In this document: positions 63,378 to 64,000 of the stretch, piece by piece
Position numbering within the stretch: the stretch's first letter is position 1
How the letters are laid out: the number at the start of each line of letters is the position of its first letter
Assembly: GCF_022919135.1 (NCBI RefSeq)
Contig: NZ_CP095049.1
Span: 5,088,501-5,152,500, forward strand
Direction: 5' to 3'
DNA from: Hymenobacter cellulosivorans
GTDB lineage: Bacteria > Bacteroidota > Bacteroidia > Cytophagales > Hymenobacteraceae
Length of the DNA stretch: 64,000 nucleotides
Made by a program: the position numbers and the translations under genes
Notes under the pieces: generated by a model
Databases searched by the model: none
What the model was told of the DNA's origin: nothing
What the model saw: the letters and a program-made list of their open reading frames with translations, nothing else

Positions 63378-64000
63378 AAGGTAAGAAAGGGTCGGGTGCA
63401 AAAAGATTTTTTGGCACTAGGAACGTGACGACACGTCCGACAAATCTACGGATGATATATAGTAGCATTCTAATCTAGACAATCCTTTTTCAGGTAGGCG
63501 CCTTTTTATTTAGTCGCTTGCAAGCTTAGCCGGTCGCAATAGCCTTGCACTTGCTTACGCGAGGATGACGCTCGTCAATACCCTGGCAGCTCGTTGCAGT
63601 TACAGCTGGCCCCTTTTCCTAGTTTTCTCGTTCATCTGAACGTGTTAGCTGGGGCGGCGGGAGTAGAACCCGGTCGAAAGCGATTCTCCTGACCACTCAT
63701 ACGTTCTTCCAGCCACTGTTCAAATTTGTTCAGAGGTAGAGTACCCTAGACGAAGGTATAGGAGGCAGCAAAGCTGGTGAAGGGTTAGCACAGGGGAAGC
63801 TTTTTGCCTGATACGAATGCGTGCTGGTCAGCTGTAGCCTATTTGCTATAAGGTATGGGGCGCAGGCGCAGAGTATCTACACTGCTGCGGATTCTTGCTC
63901 AGGGAGCGGGCTATTTGCCAAAGCACCTAGCGGCCTAGAGGCGGGGCCTTAGCGCTATGCTCATTTTCGCATCATCCAGGCTACCTAACTAGCCGTGCAG
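63378..64000. other. 623-base gene-free end of the window
   Basis: It contains the upstream region of the beta-helix gene and the second copy of the diverged repeat (63509-63588). No reading frame of reasonable length or composition, RNA gene or strong hairpin was recognised. The first part (63440-63510) is AT-richer and may hold the promoter. Confidence 0.5.
63509..63588 (+). repeat. Diverged repeat, copy 2
   Basis: Related to 60495-60574, in the same orientation (see that entry). Similarity is strongest in the first 40 bases and fades after about 75. Confidence 0.55.

Overview
The window looks like chromosomal DNA of a high-GC member of the Bacteroidota, most likely Hymenobacter or a close relative (Cytophagales, Hymenobacteraceae). 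The evidence is three secreted proteins ending in a type IX secretion (T9SS) type A sorting tail, a SusC/SusD pair, TonB-dependent receptors with carboxypeptidase-like N-terminal domains, a FecR/ECF sigma pair of the Bacteroidetes type, few recognisable Shine-Dalgarno sequences and GC-rich codon use. No rRNA, tRNA, CRISPR array, phage structural gene or intact transposase was seen.

Left part (1-20.4 kb). The window opens in the C-terminus of a ThuA-domain protein. Next is a large secreted GH81 endo-beta-1,3-glucanase whose last carbohydrate-binding module and T9SS tail are cut off by a single-base frameshift. Then come household genes: SelO, a WYL regulator with a DinB protein, a cupin, a SpoIIAA-like protein, a short-chain dehydrogenase, a lipoprotein, an AsmA-like protein, an amine oxidase, an ECF sigma factor with a tiny overlapping membrane protein, Lgt and a zinc-dependent phospholipase C/S1-type protein. 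Many genes are separated by strong hairpin terminators.

Middle (20.4-41.6 kb). A secreted GH10 xylanase with a T9SS tail lies opposite asnA. A lone RecE-like PD-(D/E)XK nuclease follows, with a conspicuously AT-rich 3' flank. Then a compact operon runs TonB siderophore-type receptor, ABC ATPase and two NosY/DUF3526-type permeases, with a His-rich small protein just upstream. After that come a GAF protein, a GNAT acetyltransferase, an AraC regulator with an NmrA-like reductase and an alpha/beta hydrolase, DUF4260, a Crp-type regulator, and a divergent HxlR/azoreductase pair around a long palindrome. At 38.5-40.2 kb there is a rearranged locus: the peptidase half of an M1/ABC-permease protein is joined head-to-head with pieces of a LytS-type kinase and a LytTR regulator.

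Right part (41.9-60.2 kb). This is a xylan/arabinoxylan utilisation locus on the minus strand. Transcription order is ECF sigma factor, FecR anti-sigma, SusC with an STN domain, SusD, GH43, GH97, GH8 (Rex-like), GH43, GH43 with a CBM6-like tail, a double CE1-type esterase and GH43. The STN domain, FecR and sigma factor form the standard trans-envelope signalling chain, so substrate passing through SusC probably induces the locus. SusD and SusC would capture and import oligosaccharides that the periplasmic or surface enzymes debranch and shorten. The GH10 enzyme 20 kb away is a plausible supplier of those oligosaccharides. The window ends with a beta-helix T9SS-secreted protein flanked by a pair of diverged repeats, and 600 bases in which no gene was found.
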